In this document: positions 9,728 to 11,668 of the stretch, in pieces
How positions within the stretch are numbered: the first letter of the stretch is position 1
Layout of the letters: every line of letters begins with the position of its first letter
Source: an uncultured Pseudomonadales bacterium
GTDB taxonomy: Bacteria > Pseudomonadota > Gammaproteobacteria > Pseudomonadales > Porticoccaceae
Reading direction: 5' to 3'
NCBI GenBank assembly: GCA_905478725.1
Contig: CAJQJT010000194.1
Location: 1-11,668, forward strand
DNA length: 11,668 nt
Program-made: the position numbers and the translations under genes
The notes under the pieces: generated by a model
What the model saw: the letters and a program-made list of their open reading frames with translations, nothing else
Databases searched by the model: none
What the model was told of the DNA's origin: nothing

Positions 9728-10906
9728 TCAGGACAGCTTTTGAATAACCCAGAGACCCTCTTGCTCAATCAGCAAGCGATCACAATTTAGCTCTGTATAG
9801 TCAACCAGCTGCCCGGCGAAACCCTGGACAACACGATTACCCTGACTACGCAGGGTTTGAATCTGTTCGGCCACTGCCGAGTTGCTGCTGTGAGGTACAA
9901 AGACACCCAGTTTGGCAGCGTAAGGAGTAGCGCTCTGACTAACCAGCGATTTCAGGTTGCAGGCAAATCCGGTGGCTGGACGGGGGCGGCCAAAGGCTTC
10001 GCCGACATGATCATAGCGTCCGCCATTGCCCAATGCCTTGCCATAGCCCTGCACATAGGCGGCAAACACCACACCTGTGTGATAGTGATAGCCAGGCAGT
10101 TCACCAAGATCCAGATAGACAGTGACATTGCGATCAGTAATCGCCGCAACAATTTCTTCCAATTGCGCCACTGCGGCTAATACAGCTGCCGGAGCACCAG
10201 CTAATTTTTCCCGGGCAGCTGCCAGAACTTCAACGCTGCCAGCAAGGCTGGGTAATACGTTTAACCAACCAGCCAACTGCGGATCACTGATATTGGATTC
10301 AATCCACTGAGCCAATTCACGAGCGGCTTTGCGCTGCACTAAATCAAACAGCTGAGCTTCGCTGTCGGCACTGAGATCAGCATCAGCCAACAGACCACGG
10401 AAGATATCCACATGACCTAAATCCAGATGCACGTTTTCAACACCAGCGCTGCTGATGCTCTCTAACAATAATTCGATCACTTCGATATCGGCAGCCACTG
10501 TGGCTTCACCAAACAACTCGACACCAATGGAGATCGGTGTGCGCGACTCAAGCGGGCCTCGCGGGCGGGTGTGTAAAACGGTACCTGCATAACAGAGTCG
10601 GCTGGGGCCTTCGCGACGCAGGCTGTGAGCATCCATTCTTGCAGTCTGTGGCGTGATGTCGGCACGAATGCCCATCATTCGACCACTTAACTGATCGGTA
10701 ATGCGAAAGGTCATCAGGTCTAGATCGGAACCGGAACCGCTAAGTAGAGAGTCGGTAAACTCGACCATCGGTGGAATCACCAGGTCATAGCCCCAACAGT
10801 TGTAGAGATCGAGGAGCTGACGACGCAGATGCTCGACAACCTGAGCGCGCTCTGGAAGCACCTCATCGACACCGTCTGGCAATAACCAACGATCTGCAAT
10901 TGTCAT
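9728..10906 (-). CDS. hisZ: ATP phosphoribosyltransferase regulatory subunit
   Basis: HisZ is a paralogue of the histidyl-tRNA synthetase catalytic core that has lost aminoacylation. It forms a complex with short-form HisG and is needed for the first step of histidine synthesis and for feedback by histidine. The start MTIADRWLLPDGVDEVLP matches the HisZ N-terminus. Class II synthetase-like segments are seen at 78-94 (MGIRADITPQTARMDAH), 100-112 (GPSRLCYAGTVLH), 262-280 (TVYLDLGELPGYHYHTGVV) and 294-299 (GNGGRYD). There is no anticodon-binding domain, and 392 aa is typical of HisZ rather than HisS (about 420 or more). Gene position between yjeT and purA agrees. hisG is not in the window. The ATG at 10906 is the only sensible start; its Shine-Dalgarno (GAGG about 14 nt upstream) is weak. 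Confidence 0.95.
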   Translation of the reverse strand: MTIADRWLLPDGVDEVLPERAQVVEHLRRQLLDLYNCWGYDLVIPPMVEFTDSLLSGSGSDLDLMTFRITDQLSGRMMGIRADITPQTARMDAHSLRREGPSRLCYAGTVLHTRPRGPLESRTPISIGVELFGEATVAADIEVIELLLESISSAGVENVHLDLGHVDIFRGLLADADLSADSEAQLFDLVQRKAARELAQWIESNISDPQLAGWLNVLPSLAGSVEVLAAAREKLAGAPAAVLAAVAQLEEIVAAITDRNVTVYLDLGELPGYHYHTGVVFAAYVQGYGKALGNGGRYDHVGEAFGRPRPATGFACNLKSLVSQSATPYAAKLGVFVPHSSNSAVAEQIQTLRSQGNRVVQGFAGQLVDYTELNCDRLLIEQEGLWVIQKLS

Positions 10907-10978
10907 GAATCTTTTTTCAACCTCTAGCTTTGAAACGTTTTTGCTCTAAATTAACGACTTAACTATAAGCCAACTAAC

Positions 10979-11164
10979 TCAGCGCAAGAAAAATAGCGCC
11001 ACTGCACCAATGGCCATACTTAACAGGCCGATGCGGCGCATCTGACTATCATCGACAGTGGCTATAACCTGTACCATGCCGCGCCATCTCGATGGCGATA
11101 AGAAGGGCATAATCCCCTCTAGCACCAGCATCAGGCAAATTGCTGTACCTATATCTTTAAGCAT
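10979..11164 (-). CDS. yjeT: YjeT/DUF2065 family small inner-membrane protein
   Basis: A 61-aa protein, MLKDIGTAICLMLVLEGIMP at the N-terminus and ending GAVALFFLR. Two hydrophobic helices (about 5-21 and 44-60) flank a short loop with PSRWRGMVQVIA, the pattern of DUF2065. In E. coli yjeT also lies between hflC and purA, so context agrees. The function of the family is not known to me. I chose the ATG at 11164; the frame is open further upstream to a TTG at 11206, but that lies inside a terminator hairpin region and adds a basic, non-conserved extension. The Shine-Dalgarno is poor. It is followed after 72 bp by hisZ, probably in one transcript. Confidence 0.85.
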   Translation of the reverse strand: MLKDIGTAICLMLVLEGIMPFLSPSRWRGMVQVIATVDDSQMRRIGLLSMAIGAVALFFLR

Positions 11165-11204
11165 AATTAAGACAACCCACAAAAATCGGCCCCTAAATCG
11201 GCAC

Positions 11205-11230
11205 AAAAAAACCGGGACGAACCCGGTTTT
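11205..11230 (-). terminator. Rho-independent terminator after hflC, probably bidirectional
   Basis: The perfect 9-bp stem AAAACCGGG (11208-11216) / CCCGGTTTT (11222-11230) encloses the loop ACGAA. On the minus strand the stem is followed by more T residues (seven T at 11211-11205 in total). It ends only about 40 bp before the yjeT start, so yjeT must depend on read-through or on a promoter within very little space. Confidence 0.88.
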
Positions 11231-11280
11231 GCGATTTTAGCAAAGTCACCATCAATGTGGCAGGAGTTTTTACGCTAATT

Positions 11281-11311
11281 AGATCTTAAGCCCTTAAATG
11301 GGCTACCTAGC
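11281..11311. repeat. Second copy of the paired 11-mers seen at 9702-9723
   Basis: AGATCTTAAGC (11281-11291) is the reverse complement of GCTTAAGATCT in the hisZ-purA gap, and GGCTACCTAGC (11301-11311) repeats the other half directly. The spacer CCTTAAATG separates them; AGCCC/GGGCT around it could form a small hairpin. This lies right beside the 11-bp tandem array starting at 11310. Confidence 0.5.
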
Positions 11312-11353
11312 CTCTAATGAGCCTCTAATGAGCCTCTAATGAGCCTCTAAAGA
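11310..11353. repeat. 11-bp tandem repeat, four copies, in the hflC-yjeT gap
   Basis: GCCTCTAATGA occurs three times perfectly (11310-11320, 11321-11331, 11332-11342) and a fourth time with one change, GCCTCTAAAGA (11343-11353). It is non-coding, lying between the hflC stop (11388) and the terminator at 11205-11230, so it would be in the 3' end of the hflC transcript. The reverse-strand unit TCATTAGAGGC is not strongly self-complementary. Its role is unknown. Confidence 0.93.
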
Positions 11354-11387
11354 GCGTAAAAAAACATCCATCAGGTCCAAGGACCGA

Positions 11388-11668
11388 TTATTTACCGTCT
11401 TGGCTTTGCAAGTACTTAAAGAAGTCACTGTCCGGAGCCACAAGCATCACGTCGCCCTTATTGGAAAACGAGTTCTTGTAAGCATTGAGACTACGCACAA
11501 AGGAGTAGAACTCAGGATCCTGCTGATAGGCGTCGGCGTAAATGCCTGCTGCCTCAGCGTCTCCAGTACCACGCAGCTGCTCCGCATCACGATAGGCGTT
11601 AGCCAGCTCAATGGTGCGCTCGCGATCTGCCGAAGCACGAATCCGCTCAGCTTTTTCCTTACCAGTAG
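11388..11668 (-). CDS. hflC: HflC membrane protease modulator, C-terminal part only
   Basis: The open frame enters from the right edge and ends with TAA at 11390-11388; 92 complete codons are visible. The text contains EKAERIRASADRERT, RGTGDAEAAGIYADAYQQDP, EFYSFVRSLNAYKNSF and the end FFKYLQSQDGK, the C-terminal helical and conserved part of HflC, an SPFH/band-7 family protein. With HflK it forms a periplasm-facing inner-membrane complex that surrounds and modulates the FtsH protease. The SPFH domain and the membrane anchor are outside the window. Position before yjeT, hisZ and purA matches known gene order. No defect is seen in the visible part. Confidence 0.95.
   Translation of the reverse strand, partial: TGKEKAERIRASADRERTIELANAYRDAEQLRGTGDAEAAGIYADAYQQDPEFYSFVRSLNAYKNSFSNKGDVMLVAPDSDFFKYLQSQDGK

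Noticed and set aside
10907..10978. Promoter for hisZ with a TATAGT hexamer in the yjeT-hisZ gap
   Set aside because: A TATAGT sequence is present on the minus strand, but no acceptable -35 is found at a proper distance.
11165..11206. TTG start at 11206 giving yjeT a 14-residue N-terminal extension
   Set aside because: The extension lies within the terminator T-run and adds a basic stretch before the family-like start MLKDIG.

Overview
The window looks like ordinary chromosomal DNA from a gammaproteobacterium. Every convincing gene lies on the minus strand. Three things suggest the lineage. The order hflC - DUF2065 (yjeT) - hisZ - purA is the one known from Pseudomonas and its relatives. NuoC and NuoD are fused into one NuoCD polypeptide, as in E. 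coli and Pseudomonas. The protein sequences resemble the Pseudomonas/Cellvibrio side of the class. A marine group such as the SAR92/Porticoccaceae is possible, but that is inference and not shown by the sequence.

Reading the minus strand from the right edge: the C-terminal part of HflC (11388-11668) is followed by an intergenic stretch with a four-copy 11-bp tandem repeat (11310-11353) and a strong rho-independent terminator (11205-11230). Next come a small two-helix membrane protein of the YjeT/DUF2065 family (10979-11164), HisZ (the regulatory subunit of short-form ATP phosphoribosyltransferase, 9728-10906) and PurA (adenylosuccinate synthetase, 8379-9671). A clear terminator (8317-8347) closes the purA unit.

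An AT-rich stretch of about 700 bp without a convincing gene (7681-8378) separates purA from the NADH:quinone oxidoreductase (complex I) operon. This operon runs nuoA - nuoB - nuoCD - nuoE - nuoF - nuoG and then the first codons of nuoH at the left edge. The genes are packed tightly (4-bp ATGA overlaps at nuoA/B and nuoCD/E, TAATG at nuoE/F, 3 bp between nuoF and nuoG, 8-bp overlap at nuoG/H), which fits one transcript with translational coupling. NuoE, NuoF and NuoG form the NADH-oxidising arm with FMN and a chain of Fe-S clusters. NuoB and NuoCD form the arm that delivers electrons to quinone. NuoA and NuoH belong to the membrane arm. All expected Fe-S ligands are visible.

I found no previously undescribed biological system here. 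The points worth a second look are small: NuoG carries three charged low-complexity additions, two of them encoded by tandem DNA repeats; the hflC-yjeT gap holds an unexplained 11-bp repeat array; two intergenic regions share a pair of 11-mers in rearranged orientation; a terminator sits almost directly in front of yjeT; and the purA-nuoA gap is unusually long and AT-rich.
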